39,431 nt of DNA, taken from positions 1 to 39,431 of the forward strand of contig CAJQRD010000093.1 in the NCBI GenBank assembly GCA_905480605.1, in the 5' to 3' direction. The notes under the pieces were generated by a model. It ran no database searches. It worked only from the letters and a program-made list of their open reading frames with translations, and was not told where the DNA came from. The DNA is from an uncultured Saprospiraceae bacterium (GTDB lineage Bacteria; Bacteroidota; Bacteroidia; Chitinophagales; Saprospiraceae). The translations under genes were made by a program, and so were the position numbers. Shown here in pieces: positions 1 to 9,980 of this stretch (position 1 is the first letter of the stretch; every line of letters begins with the position of its first letter).

Positions 1-817
1 AGGTGAATTTGAGGATATTACCTACCATAAAAGGAATGGTGTAGCAAGAATTGCTTTCAATAGACCAGATGTTAGAAATGCTTTCAGACCCCAGACGGTA
101 TTTGAACTTTACGATGCCTTTTTAGATGCACGTGAAGACCCAAGTATAGGTGTTGTTTTGCTATCAGGCGAAGGCCCTTCTAGTAAGGACGGAATTTATG
201 CATTTTGTTCAGGTGGAGACCAAAACGCTAGAGATAAAACTGGATATAAAGGTAAAGATGGTGTAGCAAGGCTTAACATCCTTGAAGTACAACGTCTTAT
301 CAGGTTCATGAATAAGGTTGTTATAGCAGTTGTACCGGGTTGGGCTGTTGGTGGTGGACATAGTTTACATGTAGTTTGTGACCTCACTTTAGCAAGTAAA
401 GAACATGCTATATTTAAGCAAACAGATGCTGATGTTGCAAGTTATGACGCCGGGTATGGGTCTGCATATTTGGCCAGGCAAGTTGGTCAAAAGAGAGCAC
501 GAGAAATATTTTTCCTCGGCAAATCCTATTCAGCTCAAGAAGCATTTGATATGGGAATGGTCAATGCCGTTATACCTCATGATGAGTTGGAAGAAACTGC
601 TTATGATTGGGCTCAAGAAATATTAAAGAAAAGTCCAATGGCCATAAAAATGTTAAAGTTCGCCTTTAACTTAATAGATGACGGTTTGGTTGGACAACAA
701 ATATTTGCGGGTGAGGCCACAAGACTAGGTTATATGACAGATGAAGCGGCCGAAGGACGAAATGCCTTTTTAGAAAAAAGAGATCCTGACTTTTCAAAAT
801 TTCCTAAGTATCCATAA
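1..817 (+). CDS. menB: 1,4-dihydroxy-2-naphthoyl-CoA synthase, 5' end outside window
   Basis: Crotonase-fold enzyme of menaquinone synthesis that closes the second ring, turning o-succinylbenzoyl-CoA into 1,4-dihydroxy-2-naphthoyl-CoA in the cytoplasm. The frame is open from base 2, so the gene enters from the left; an internal Met at 158 is not the true start. The visible 271 residues include the N-terminal RIAFNRPDVRNAF block, the CSGGDQ motif, the oxyanion-hole segment VPGWAVGGGHSLHVVCDLTL and YDAGYGSAYLARQVG, which together separate MenB from other crotonases. The C-terminus ends in RDPDFSKFPKYP, usual for the family. The next gene starts 4 bases downstream, so menB, the acetyltransferase and galE are probably co-transcribed. 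Only the extreme N-terminus is missing. Confidence 0.95.
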   Translation, partial: GEFEDITYHKRNGVARIAFNRPDVRNAFRPQTVFELYDAFLDAREDPSIGVVLLSGEGPSSKDGIYAFCSGGDQNARDKTGYKGKDGVARLNILEVQRLIRFMNKVVIAVVPGWAVGGGHSLHVVCDLTLASKEHAIFKQTDADVASYDAGYGSAYLARQVGQKRAREIFFLGKSYSAQEAFDMGMVNAVIPHDELEETAYDWAQEILKKSPMAIKMLKFAFNLIDDGLVGQQIFAGEATRLGYMTDEAAEGRNAFLEKRDPDFSKFPKYP

Positions 818-821
818 CGGT

Positions 822-1421
822 ATGTCAAAGTGGTTATCAGAAATAGAATTAAAAGGAAGTCATGTGACATTAACACCTCTCAAGCAGAGCCATTCTCAGG
901 AATTACTAATTGCAGCCTCTAACAATAATTTAAATGACTTATGGTATACTAATATTCCTGATAGAGACAGTATAGATCAATATATTCAAAATGCTATTTC
1001 AGAGCAAGAAAATGGAACAATGTTACCTTTTATAGTCATTGATAATAAAAGCAATAAGATAATAGGAACAACAAGGTTCTTAAATTCTGACTCTGACAAT
1101 AAACGCACTGAAATTGGTTATACTTGGTATGCAAAGGCGTTTCATAAAACTGCTGAAAATACAGAATGTAAGTTGCTGCTTTTATCACACGCTTTTGAAG
1201 AACTTAATGCAATTGCGGTTGAATTAAGAACTCATTTTCATAACCATCAATCTAGAAATGCTATTCTGCGGTTAGGTGCAAAACAAGATGGAATTTTAAG
1301 AAGTCATAGTATTACACAAGGAGGATTAATCAGAGATACTGTCGTTTATTCTATTATAAAATGCGAATGGCCAACAGTAAAACACAATCTTAAATTTAAA
1401 TTGAAAACATATATTAATTAA
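822..1421 (+). CDS. GNAT family N-acetyltransferase (RimJ/RimL-like)
   Basis: Predicted cytoplasmic acetyl-CoA-dependent N-acetyltransferase of 199 residues. The order of blocks fits the RimJ/RimL-type GNAT fold: an N-terminal LKGSHVTLTPLKQSH strand, PFIVIDNKSNKIIGTTRFLN (strands 2-3), EIGYTWYAKAFHKTAENTE (strand 4), then a helix and strand with IAVELRTHFHNHQSRNAILRLGAKQDGILR, where the N-x-x-S-R-x-A-I-x-R-L-G-A pattern is diagnostic. The acetyl-CoA loop is not a clean Q/RxxGxG/A; instead there is AFHKTAENTECK, which is usual in this subgroup. The substrate cannot be read from the sequence. It lies 4 bases after menB and 6 bases before galE, so an operon is likely, though no pathway link between the three is evident. 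Confidence 0.85.
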   Translation: MSKWLSEIELKGSHVTLTPLKQSHSQELLIAASNNNLNDLWYTNIPDRDSIDQYIQNAISEQENGTMLPFIVIDNKSNKIIGTTRFLNSDSDNKRTEIGYTWYAKAFHKTAENTECKLLLLSHAFEELNAIAVELRTHFHNHQSRNAILRLGAKQDGILRSHSITQGGLIRDTVVYSIIKCEWPTVKHNLKFKLKTYIN

Positions 1422-1427
1422 AATATC

Positions 1428-2456
1428 ATGAAGAAAGTTATAGTAACAGGGGGAATGGGTTTTATAGGTTCACATACTGCAGTCGAATTGGCGAATAAAG
1501 GTTACGACCCAATAATCATTGATAACTTATCAAATTCATCTTTATCTGTTCTTGATGGTATAAATAAAATAACCAATAAGAATGTAACTTTTGAAAAATT
1601 TGATCTTACAGATTCTATTGCGACAGAACATTGTTTTCAGAAGCACAAAGATGCTATTGGAGTTATTCATTTTGCAGCATACAAAGCAGTTGGTGAAAGT
1701 GTTAAGTTACCTAACAAATACTATAAAAACAATATACTTAGTTTAATAAATGTTTTAGATTCAATGTATTCTAACAATATTCCTAATTTAATTTTCTCAT
1801 CATCTTGCACTGTATACGGCCAACCAGATGTACTACCGGTTACTGAAAGTACACCAATAAAAAAGGCCAATTCACCATACGGTTTTACCAAACAAATTGG
1901 AGAGCAAATAATAAACGATTTTGTGAATGTTAACAATGAAATTAGTGCCATTTCTCTAAGATATTTCAATCCAATTGGTGCACATGATAGTTGTTTAATC
2001 GGAGAATTACCAAATGGTATACCCAACAATCTTTTACCATATATAACACAAACAGTATATGGCATTAGAGAAAAACTTCATGTATTTGGAGGTGATTACA
2101 ATACACATGATGGGACTGCTATCCGCGATTACATTCATGTTGTTGATTTGGCCAAAGCACATGTAAAATCAATAGAAAGGCTAGAGAAGAAAAAGAATGA
2201 AGCCAATCATGAGTTTTTCAATCTTGGAACTGGAATTGGTTATTCCGTTCTAGATGTAATTAATGCATTCGAAAAATCGACTGGCCGCAAAGTAAATTAC
2301 GAAATTGTTGCCAAAAGGTCAGGTGATGTTGAAGCTGTTTATGCAAACACAGAAATAGCCAATAAGCACTTAGGCTGGAAAGCCAAATTAAACATAGAAG
2401 ACATGACCAAATCTGCTTGGGATTGGGAAGAAAAACTTAACAGTACTAAGTCCTAA
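1428..2456 (+). CDS. galE: UDP-glucose 4-epimerase
   Basis: NAD-dependent short-chain dehydrogenase/reductase that interconverts UDP-galactose and UDP-glucose, feeding galactose into metabolism or supplying UDP-galactose for surface glycans. The 342 residues match the usual GalE length. The Rossmann motif is TGGMGFIGSH (residues 7-16), followed by IDNLSNS, HFAAYKAVGES, SSSCTVYG (124-131) and the catalytic YxxxK at Tyr151/Lys155. RDYIHVVDLAKAH and the C-terminal R-x-G-D motif (KRSGDVEAVYAN) are present, as expected for a full-length active enzyme. The start ATG follows the acetyltransferase stop by 6 bases. It converges with glpD, leaving only 44 bases between the two stops; no strong hairpin terminator is visible there. 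Confidence 0.95.
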   Translation: MKKVIVTGGMGFIGSHTAVELANKGYDPIIIDNLSNSSLSVLDGINKITNKNVTFEKFDLTDSIATEHCFQKHKDAIGVIHFAAYKAVGESVKLPNKYYKNNILSLINVLDSMYSNNIPNLIFSSSCTVYGQPDVLPVTESTPIKKANSPYGFTKQIGEQIINDFVNVNNEISAISLRYFNPIGAHDSCLIGELPNGIPNNLLPYITQTVYGIREKLHVFGGDYNTHDGTAIRDYIHVVDLAKAHVKSIERLEKKKNEANHEFFNLGTGIGYSVLDVINAFEKSTGRKVNYEIVAKRSGDVEAVYANTEIANKHLGWKAKLNIEDMTKSAWDWEEKLNSTKS

Positions 2457-2500
2457 ATATTCGGTAGTACGATGAATATCTAAAACGTAAAATAATATTA

Positions 2501-4159
2501 CTAATCTTTTATTATAAGAACATCTTCAATGTGTTCTCTTGATGCTAACTCTATCCTTTTCCTCTGACTTGTGCCCCATGCAAATATTTCAGAAAAACAT
2601 TCTATAATGAAATCAAAATTAATTCTTAATCTGCTGGGATCAAAATACAACATTCCAGTCCTTCTGTTAAAAAAATCATCTGGATTAAAAATACATTCAT
2701 ACTCGACACAAAAATCAATTTCTGCTTTTATCAATGCTTTCTCAAATGGCCATCCACTTTCCAAATGAAGTTTAAAAGACTCTAAAATAGTATCAGCAGA
2801 TCTTCCATAATTACTAACCAGATACAAACCATAATAAGAATCTTCCTTTATTGATTTAAAATATGACGATAATTCAGTTATATATTCTTCTACTTTATTG
2901 TAATTGCTTAATGGAAATCTAGCAAGAGGAATAGATTCAGTAATACAATCATCCTGAGATAAACTGTCATCACGTTCTTGTATTAAATCAACTATACGTT
3001 CTGCCATTTTTCGATAGCCAGTGAGTTTACCACCAGCAATAGAAATAAAGCCAGAATCAGATTCAAATATTTCATCTTTTCTAGACAATTCGGATGGCGG
3101 CTTACCTTCTTCTTGAATTAAGGTGCGCAATCCAGCCCATGATGAAATTACATCACTTGCTTCTAATTTATCTATCTCCAACATATGATTAATAGCATCC
3201 AAAATATAATTCAAATCATCCTGTGTGCACACTACCCTATCTTTATCACCATCATAATCAGTATCAGATGTTCCAACGTAAGTCACCCGACCTCTTGGTA
3301 TTGCAAACAACATACGGTCATCAAACGCATCAAAATAAATAGCCTGTTTTATTGGAAGTTTTTCTTTTTCAAAAACCAAATGCACTCCTTTTGTTAATCT
3401 TAGCATGTTGCCATCAAGTGAGTTATCCTTTTTACGAATTATATCAACCCAAGGTCCGGCAGCAGAAACTACATGTTTGCTTTTAAATTCTAATGAGCGG
3501 CCTGAAACTATATCTATAACTTTAACTCCGCAAACCTTACCGCCATCGTATAATAGATTAATTACCTCACAATAATTAAACACTACAGCTCCGTTTCGAT
3601 GAGCTGCTTTGATGTTTTCAATAGTAAGCCTTGCATCATCCGTTCTGTACTCTGAGTATTCAACACCACCCTTTAAAATGTCTCTTCTTAATAGAGGCTC
3701 ATGTTCGAAAGTTTGCGCTTTCGATAAAGTCTGTTTCTTGTCTTCTTTCTCTACGCCTGCCAGCAAATCATAAACTGAAATTGCAACTGAGGCAGTAAAT
3801 TTACCAAACGTACCATCCTTTACAATTGGCAATAGCATTTTTTCAGGATGAACAAGATGAGGTGCCAATTTGTGTACTACCGCTCGTTCTGTTCCTGTTT
3901 CTCTAACCAATCCTATTTCCAGTTGTTTCAAATACCTTAATCCCCCATGAATCAATTTTGTACTCTTGCTACTTGTTCCTGAAGCAAAATCTGATTTTTC
4001 TACAAGCAACACAGACATACCACGTGTTACAGCATCCAACGCAATACCTGCGCCAGTTATACCTCCTCCTATAACAACTAAGTCAAAAGTTCTATTCTTT
4101 GCATCATCAGACTCTTCGTTTCTATTTAAAACAGAAAAAATTTCACTCAGTTCATTCAT
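2501..4159 (-). CDS. glpD: aerobic glycerol-3-phosphate dehydrogenase
   Basis: FAD-linked enzyme that oxidises sn-glycerol 3-phosphate to dihydroxyacetone phosphate and passes electrons to the quinone pool at the inner membrane. The 552-residue protein has the dinucleotide motif [10 protein letters not shown] (residues 29-38), [20 protein letters not shown] (FAD/substrate region), SAAGPWVD, the [20 protein letters not shown] segment and [18 protein letters not shown], all typical of GlpD/GlpA. The C-terminal DUF-type cap with [13 protein letters not shown] at the extreme end is also typical. The start codon overlaps the end of glpK by 8 bases, which indicates translational coupling. Glycerol is thus phosphorylated by GlpK and oxidised by GlpD from one transcript. 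No disruption is seen. Confidence 0.95.
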   Translation of the reverse strand: MNELSEIFSVLNRNEESDDAKNRTFDLVVIGGGITGAGIALDAVTRGMSVLLVEKSDFASGTSSKSTKLIHGGLRYLKQLEIGLVRETGTERAVVHKLAPHLVHPEKMLLPIVKDGTFGKFTASVAISVYDLLAGVEKEDKKQTLSKAQTFEHEPLLRRDILKGGVEYSEYRTDDARLTIENIKAAHRNGAVVFNYCEVINLLYDGGKVCGVKVIDIVSGRSLEFKSKHVVSAAGPWVDIIRKKDNSLDGNMLRLTKGVHLVFEKEKLPIKQAIYFDAFDDRMLFAIPRGRVTYVGTSDTDYDGDKDRVVCTQDDLNYILDAINHMLEIDKLEASDVISSWAGLRTLIQEEGKPPSELSRKDEIFESDSGFISIAGGKLTGYRKMAERIVDLIQERDDSLSQDDCITESIPLARFPLSNYNKVEEYITELSSYFKSIKEDSYYGLYLVSNYGRSADTILESFKLHLESGWPFEKALIKAEIDFCVEYECIFNPDDFFNRRTGMLYFDPSRLRINFDFIIECFSEIFAWGTSQRKRIELASREHIEDVLIIKD

Positions 4160-5645
4160 CTATATCAATCCAGTTTATTGTTCTCTCAACAGCTTTCTGC
4201 CATTGTTTGTATAACTTCACTTGTTCTTCTTTGCTAATTTCGGGTTCAAATACGCGATCAATTGTTCTATTATTTATAATCGTATTGTGATCCCAAATTC
4301 CTAAATAAATTCCTGCCAAATAAGCGGCACCTAATGCAGTTGTCTCTACAACCCTGGGACGTTCAACTTGTGTTTGTAGAATATCAGACTGAAATTGCAT
4401 CAGGTAATTATTGGCTACTGCCCCACCATCTACTTTTAGTGTTTGCAAGATTACCCCTGAATCTTCAACCATGGCATCAAGGACATCTTTTGTCTGATAT
4501 GCCAATGCATCAAGAGTGGCTTTGGCAATGTCATCCTGCCCTGAACCTCTTGTTAGGCCAAATATGGCACCTCTTGCATACATATTCCAATAAGGCGCCC
4601 CCATTCCCGCAAACGCAGGCACAACAACTACATCATGATTGTGTTTAACATTCATTGCCATACTTTCTGTCTCGGAGCTATCTTTTATTATTTTCAAACC
4701 ATCTCTCAACCATTGGACTGCTGCCCCAGCAATAAAAATACTACCTTCTAGTGCATATCCCACTCCTCCCCTTTCATTACAACACAATGTAGTTAACAAA
4801 CCATTCTCTGAGGCTAAAAATTCTTCTCCAATATTCATCAACATGAAACAGCCTGTCCCATATGTATTCTTAGCCATTCCTTTATGAAAACATGCTTGTC
4901 CAAAAAGTGCTGATTGTTGATCACCTGCCACTCCACAAATTGGAATGTCAACATTGTTATAATTAAATAACCCGAAGTTAGAAGAGGAGGCTTGAACGGT
5001 AGGTAACATACGATCAGAAATATTTAACTCTTTACATATCTTTTCATCCCATCTTAATTCTTTTATATTATAAATGAGAGTACGTGAAGCATTGGTAAAA
5101 TCTGTAACATGATTAGCACCTTTTGTCATTTTATAAATCAACCATGAATCAATTGTACCAAAGCACAATTCACCATTTTCTGCCCTTTCTTGGGCTCCTT
5201 CAACATTATCTAAAATCCACTTTATCTTTGTACCAGAAAAATAAGCATCAACAACCAAACCTGTAGTATTCCGAATATACAGCTCTAATCCTTTTTCTTT
5301 AAGGTTTTCGCAAATAGATGCGGTTCTGCGATCCTGCCATACTATGGCATTGTAAATCGGTTCTCCTGTTACTTTATCCCAAACTATAGTTGTTTCTCGT
5401 TGATTCGTTATACCAATACCCAGTATTTGGTCCGCGTCAACCCTGTTTAATTCCAATAGCTGTTTAAAGACACCAAACTGAGTTTTCCAAATTTCATTGG
5501 CATCATGTTCAACCCAACCAGACTGAGGAAATATTTGAGTAAATTCTTTTTGCACTATATCAATGATTGTACCTGTTGTATCCACAAGAAGTGCTCTACA
5601 ACTGCTTGTACCTTGATCTATTGCAACTAAGTATGAGTCTTTCAT
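4152..5645 (-). CDS. glpK: glycerol kinase
   Basis: FGGY-family kinase that converts glycerol and ATP to sn-glycerol 3-phosphate in the cytoplasm. The 497 residues match the family length. The N-terminal phosphate-1 motif [13 protein letters not shown] (residues 8-20), [20 protein letters not shown] with the glycerol-contacting Arg-Glu pair, [36 protein letters not shown] (catalytic Asp) and [19 protein letters not shown] are all seen. The C-terminal [19 protein letters not shown] and [12 protein letters not shown] segments correspond to the second FGGY signature region. It starts 3 bases after galM stops and overlaps glpD by 8 bases. No glycerol facilitator (glpF) is adjacent, so uptake is presumably encoded elsewhere. 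Confidence 0.96.
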   Translation of the reverse strand: MKDSYLVAIDQGTSSCRALLVDTTGTIIDIVQKEFTQIFPQSGWVEHDANEIWKTQFGVFKQLLELNRVDADQILGIGITNQRETTIVWDKVTGEPIYNAIVWQDRRTASICENLKEKGLELYIRNTTGLVVDAYFSGTKIKWILDNVEGAQERAENGELCFGTIDSWLIYKMTKGANHVTDFTNASRTLIYNIKELRWDEKICKELNISDRMLPTVQASSSNFGLFNYNNVDIPICGVAGDQQSALFGQACFHKGMAKNTYGTGCFMLMNIGEEFLASENGLLTTLCCNERGGVGYALEGSIFIAGAAVQWLRDGLKIIKDSSETESMAMNVKHNHDVVVVPAFAGMGAPYWNMYARGAIFGLTRGSGQDDIAKATLDALAYQTKDVLDAMVEDSGVILQTLKVDGGAVANNYLMQFQSDILQTQVERPRVVETTALGAAYLAGIYLGIWDHNTIINNRTIDRVFEPEISKEEQVKLYKQWQKAVERTINWIDIDE

Positions 5646-5648
5646 AAT

Positions 5649-6695
5649 TTAAAAAGTTGAAAAAACATAACTGGTAAAATAATCATATTCTTCGTCGGCA
5701 TTTAGAATCACGCTCGGGAAATTATTATGGTTTACGGAATCTGGAAAAGATTGAGTTTCCAGACACAATGCATGAAAAGCCTTAAACTCTTGATCTATAC
5801 GACCAAGACTACCATCCAAGTGATTTGATGCATAAAATTGAACACATCTCTTATTCGTATAAATTTCCAATTGCCTTTTTGAAATATCACATCTTACGGT
5901 CGCAGCAATTGGTGACTCTTCTGATAAAACAAAATTATGATCTATTCCATTTTTTGCAGAAATTTCGCCATATAACTCTTTAATTCCTGTTCCAACTTTT
6001 TTAAATGAAGAGAAATCAAAAGGTGATTTATTAACACTTATAATTTCCCCTGTTACACATTTGTCATCTTTGGTTGGTGTATATTTTTTTGCACTGATCA
6101 TCACCAAATGATCTAAAATATTAGTGCCTCCCCCATCAGTCAAATTAAAATAATCGTGATGTGTAATATTTACAGGAGTTGATTTATCTGTGGTACCAAA
6201 ATAATTCAAATCAATTCTATTGTTTTTATAAACTGTCATTGAAAACTTAAAGTCCAAGTTACCAGGATAACCCATTAATCCGTCCGGTCGTAAGTAGGCT
6301 AAATTAACTTGAATAAAATTTTCATCTTCAACTATTGAAACTTCTCTCCATAGCATCTTGTCAAACCCCATTGAACCTCCATGCAATTGGTTTTTACCTT
6401 CATTGGCATCTAGGGATATCTCTTCATTGTTAAAAACATATTTGGCACCAGAAATCCTATTGGCTACAGGTCCAACAATAGCACCAAAATAAGGGTGTGG
6501 TTTAAGGTAAGACTCAAGCTTGTCAAATCCTAGAACCACCTCACCCAGGTCATCATTACTATCAAGTACTTTCAAACTTGTAATAATACATCCGTAATTC
6601 GTAAGAGAGATCTCCATTGATTCATTGACTATTGTATACAAGTACACATCACTTCCATCAGGAAGTTTACCAAAAACATTCTTAATTAATTTCAA
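5649..6695 (-). CDS. galM: aldose 1-epimerase (mutarotase)
   Basis: Galactose mutarotase-like enzyme that interconverts alpha and beta anomers of hexoses; 348 residues, the normal length. Motifs: GAIVGPVANRISGAKY (71-86), the first active-site His in QLHGG (His105), the catalytic His in THHDYFNL (His180), IDHNFVL (substrate Asp) and the catalytic base Glu313 in CLETQSFPD. There is no signal peptide, so it should act in the cytoplasm. It is the first gene of an operon with glpK and glpD; galE lies beyond them on the other strand. Grouping a mutarotase with glycerol use is unusual, and substrate choice (galactose, glucose or another aldose) cannot be fixed from sequence alone. A promoter with both Bacteroidota elements lies about 55 bases upstream. 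Confidence 0.93.
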   Translation of the reverse strand: MKLIKNVFGKLPDGSDVYLYTIVNESMEISLTNYGCIITSLKVLDSNDDLGEVVLGFDKLESYLKPHPYFGAIVGPVANRISGAKYVFNNEEISLDANEGKNQLHGGSMGFDKMLWREVSIVEDENFIQVNLAYLRPDGLMGYPGNLDFKFSMTVYKNNRIDLNYFGTTDKSTPVNITHHDYFNLTDGGGTNILDHLVMISAKKYTPTKDDKCVTGEIISVNKSPFDFSSFKKVGTGIKELYGEISAKNGIDHNFVLSEESPIAATVRCDISKRQLEIYTNKRCVQFYASNHLDGSLGRIDQEFKAFHALCLETQSFPDSVNHNNFPSVILNADEEYDYFTSYVFSTF

Positions 6696-6749
6696 ATTCT
6701 AATATGTTGAATTTTGAAAAACACCAACTTAGTGGTAAATGTAGCGTCA

Positions 6750-6778
6750 CAAATATATTAAAGAAAACTATAATCCAA
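6750..6778 (-). promoter_or_regulatory. promoter of galM-glpK-glpD
   Basis: On the minus strand the sequence reads TTG, 18 bases, then TATATTTG, a full match to the Bacteroidota housekeeping promoter (-33 TTG and -7 TAnnTTTG). The -7 element is at 6750-6757 and the TTG at 6776-6778. The galM ATG is at 6695, giving a leader of roughly 45-50 bases. Transcript mapping is not available here, so this is a motif-based call. Confidence 0.65.
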
Positions 6779-6800
6779 TATATAGACAAATGAAAAATTG

Positions 6801-9071
6801 TTAATGATTGTGGTGTTCATGACCGCTCTTATTAGTACTGGTATTAAGATCAAATGATAAAGCATTTATTTCTAATTTTTTAGGTTCTGCTCCTTCAACA
6901 ATCAAGTACTTATTATTTGAATTCAGACCACTAGTATTTAACCATTCATTCTTACCATTAGGCCAATTTATCTCAACCTTTTCAATCTGACTATATTTAC
7001 CTAGTCCTATTTCTGCCCATAACGTGTTGGCTCCAAATGAAGCTCCAGAACTTACTCTTAAAAAGAAAATTTGAGATTGTCCATTATCATTTGATGCCTT
7101 AATTCGAATTTTTGCTCCGATAGCTGCTCGATTTGAAGATGTTCCCTCAAGTTTAAGTTTTAACCAATTATGGTCATTTGACAGGTTATTCAAATACAAA
7201 GCATTGGCAAATTTATCACCTTTAAAAGCACCACCCATAACTGCATAAACATCCTGGTCACCATCATTGTCAAAATCAGCAAACGAAATCCCATGACCTT
7301 TTTGAATATGCCCCATTCCCAAATCAAATGTTTTATCAGTATATGACTTTCCATTTTGACTAACATACATTCGGTTTGGGACAATAGCTCTATAATCAGG
7401 TGCCCCAGTTCCTAAATAAAAATCAAGAAAACCATCATTGTTTATATCTCCAAAATTACATCCCATTGATGCCAAGCTTTTTTCTTTAAAATAAGAATTT
7501 GTCGCTGTCTTAAATGTTCCATCTCCATTATTTAAATAAAAATAATTTGATTCTGCAGTCACAGGTTTGTTCAATAGGTCACTAGCCAATTACCCCGATT
7601 GATCTTTAAACGCAGTACCATCAAAACTAGCTACATAGATATCTTCATGTCCATCGTTATTTGCATCAAACGTCCAACATGGGAAGGAAGATATTGGATA
7701 AGTAACCCCAGCATATTTGGCCTTTTCATTGAATGTAAGAAGCTTACCATTAAACACTTCTGATTCAAAATACATATTATCACCTTTTAAATTCGATAAG
7801 TATATATCAAACCAACCATCATTATTTAAATCCGAAGTTGTAACTCCTTTAAAATAACCAACCTTATTTAAACCATAATTAGCGGCCACATTTTTAAAAG
7901 TATAATTGTCATTTTCAAATAATTCGCAAGGAAATTTCTCTCGTTGTGAATTAGTTTCATTGGCAACAAACAAATCCAAATCACCATCATTATCAAAGTC
8001 AAACCAAGAAGCTGATTGGGAGGGTGTAACACTATAAAGTCCAACCTCAATTGTTACGTCAGTAAATGTTTCATCGCCATTGTTTTTCAATAAACTATTG
8101 GGCATAATCCCCCAATTTCTTTCTGGCATCCATCCGCTTCTTAAAATATAAATGTCTAAATATCCATCATTATTATAATCTGTCTGTATTAGATTTAAGC
8201 CACCTTTGACAGATGACAAACCTGATGATTTTGTCACATTAGTAAAATTACCTTTACCATCATTTTTATAATAAAACATTTGCCCCTCTGTGCCCCAAGT
8301 TGAAGTAACTATATCTATAAACCCATCATTATCGAAATCGTCAGCGATTACACCTCCAGACAATCCAAATCCATCTATCCCCAATCTTGTAGAAACATTA
8401 TTCATTGCCCAGTCGGATTTATTAATGGATAAGGGAATTAAGTAAGCTTTAGGAACATCTTCTGGATACTTGCCCAATGTCATGTAAGCTATATTTAAAA
8501 GCCATCTGGATTGATTGTCATTAGGGAATATTTTCAATAATCTTGAGTAAATCTCTATGGCTTTTTGTGATCCATATTTATAATTATGAATCCCTTTGAC
8601 ATCAATAGGTATGATACATGAAGAATCATTATGATTTTCTTGACAATTCTTTTGCTCTCCTATTCTTAAGTAACAAACACCTAAAAATTCATGAAACATT
8701 TTTGACTGATCATTAACATTTTTCAAAGAAGGAATCAAATTTAGAATTGCTTCGATTTGACTAATAGCTTCTTGAGTATCACCGTTATTTAACAGCTCTC
8801 TGGCATAGCTAAATCTTGTATTAATATCGTCTGGTTTTTGATTTAACTTATTGCCCAGCATCTTAGAACGAGTCTCGTTTTCATAAATCGAATACATAAA
8901 AGAAGCATTTGCCAATATGTTATCTATGCTGTCATTTATTGCACTATCAATAACTATATTTTCAATCTTGGGTTCGGCAGAATCTTTACCAGAACCATTA
9001 TCATGCTCTTGGCTTGTACAAGCAAAAAACAAAAACAAACAAATACAAAGTCTAAAACTATTAATATACAT
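6801..9071 (-). pseudogene. FG-GAP/ASPIC (CRTAC1-like) lipoprotein, interrupted by in-frame TAA
   Basis: One reading frame of 757 codons is interrupted only by a TAA at 7590-7592 (codon 494). Before it: a lipoprotein signal with Cys18 in LFFACTS, a helical repeat region resembling TPRs (about residues 70-215), then FG-GAP/VCBS repeats with calcium-type motifs such as DFDNDGFIDI, DYNNDGYLDI, DFDNDGDLDL and DLNNDGWFDI. After it, with no frame change, the repeats continue (NNGDGTF, DINNDGFLDF, DFDNDGDQDV) and an ASPIC/UnbV domain follows (ANTLWAEIGLG, KVEINWPNGKNEW). The protein ends in a His-rich tail. An intact version would be an exported surface beta-propeller of unknown ligand. The piece after the stop could start only at a TTG and would have no export signal, so it is probably not made. 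A single base change would restore the frame, so the lesion is recent, or it is a sequence error. Confidence 0.85.
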
Positions 9072-9090
9072 TATCCACTCTATTTGACAA

Positions 9091-9098
9091 CAAAGATA
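9091..9098 (-). promoter_or_regulatory. -7 promoter element upstream of the FG-GAP gene
   Basis: The minus strand reads TATCTTTG here, a perfect TAnnTTTG element, 20 bases before the start codon at 9071. No TTG is found at the expected upstream distance, so only half the promoter is recognisable. Confidence 0.5.
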
Positions 9099-9189
9099 TA
9101 TTTCATAAATTCATTTCTATATTATATTTTTACTTTCGTTCAATAATCAAGAATTAATTTAGGTTATATGTCATTATTATAATTTTATC

Positions 9190-9585
9190 ATGGACAGTGC
9201 TACAATAATTAAAGATCCTAAAGTTGAGATTTCAAAAGAACTGCTTGAGGAGATTAAATCTCAAATACATGAACAGGGACAAGTGGTTGTACATTGTTTG
9301 CAGGATGCATTATATCCATCATTTATAAGAATATGGCCGACGACCTTCCTTTTTGATCAGCATTCATCGCACAGATCAGAATTGGTTCATGCAGAGAATA
9401 TCACATATTTTCCAAATTGGCAAATAGTTGATGAAGGAGAAAACTATTTCACATTAATATTTTCTGGGTTACCCAAGTCATGTTTAGTATTTGACCTGAT
9501 AGAACAATGCTCAAATGAAGGTGGTGCATTCAAAGCTTTGAATATTGTAAGAAACGACATTGATGTATATTTTGTAAGAGTTTAA
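9190..9585 (+). CDS. conserved-looking hypothetical protein, 131 aa
   Basis: I do not recognise this protein. It has 131 residues, no signal peptide and no membrane segment, so it is probably cytoplasmic. The composition is that of a compact alpha/beta domain: an N-terminal helix (SKELLEEIKSQIHEQ), a strand with VVVHCLQDALYPSFIRIWPTTFLFD, a middle HAENITYFPNWQIV block and a C-terminal IVRNDIDVYFVRV strand. Pro, Trp, Cys and His residues are frequent for its size. It stands alone, transcribed away from the FG-GAP gene and followed by a strong hairpin. The ATG at 9190 is the only sensible start, and codon use is like that of the neighbours. Confidence 0.75.
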   Translation: MDSATIIKDPKVEISKELLEEIKSQIHEQGQVVVHCLQDALYPSFIRIWPTTFLFDQHSSHRSELVHAENITYFPNWQIVDEGENYFTLIFSGLPKSCLVFDLIEQCSNEGGAFKALNIVRNDIDVYFVRV

Positions 9586-9756
9586 TAACAACTCAAATTA
9601 CAAATTTTCCAATCTGATTTTAAAATTTTATCAGAAGACAACTGAACTCCTGCTCTATCTTAGACATTTCTATATTTCTCGCCATAAAAAATAGTGAATT
9701 ATGTTAGTTTATGCGCGGGTATCCCCTAGTATAAAAACCAAGGGTATACCACTAAG

Positions 9757-9806
9757 AAAAGGACATGGCATGTCTTGAGACATGCCATGTCCTTTTGTCA
9801 TTTTTT
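9757..9806 (+). terminator. strong intrinsic terminator with a perfect 19-bp stem
   Basis: The arms AAAAGGACATGGCATGTCT (9757-9775) and its exact complement (9778-9796) are separated by only TG. The right arm ends in TTTT and a run of six T follows at 9801-9806. The hairpin lies 172 bases past the stop of the 131-aa gene, so it either ends a long 3' UTR or belongs to a separate short transcript from 9700-9800. Each arm is also a near-palindrome of its own (GACATG, one base, CATGTC). Confidence 0.8.
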
Positions 9807-9823
9807 ATTCCTTTGGTTTTATG

Positions 9824-9854
9824 CAAAAAAAGAAAGGCCTTCATGGCCTTTCTT
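9824..9854 (-). terminator. intrinsic terminator for the outer-membrane barrel gene
   Basis: AAGAAAGGCC (9830-9839) and GGCCTTTCTT (9845-9854) form a 10-bp stem with a five-base loop. On the minus strand it is followed by seven T (9825-9831 region), the correct polarity to end the gene that stops at 9981. Confidence 0.75.
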
Positions 9855-9980
9855 AGTAATCTAAATATTTAACTTCTTGATCTTTGGGTATTTATACAAG
9901 GTTAAATATCAAATTTAATTGACAATATAATACATACATACACGAGATGCAGAATTAATAGTCATGCTTAATTAAGAGGG

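Noticed and set aside
1428-6695. A single galactose operon made of galE and galM.
   Set aside because: The genes are on opposite strands with glpD and glpK between them. galM is transcribed with glpK and glpD from its own promoter.
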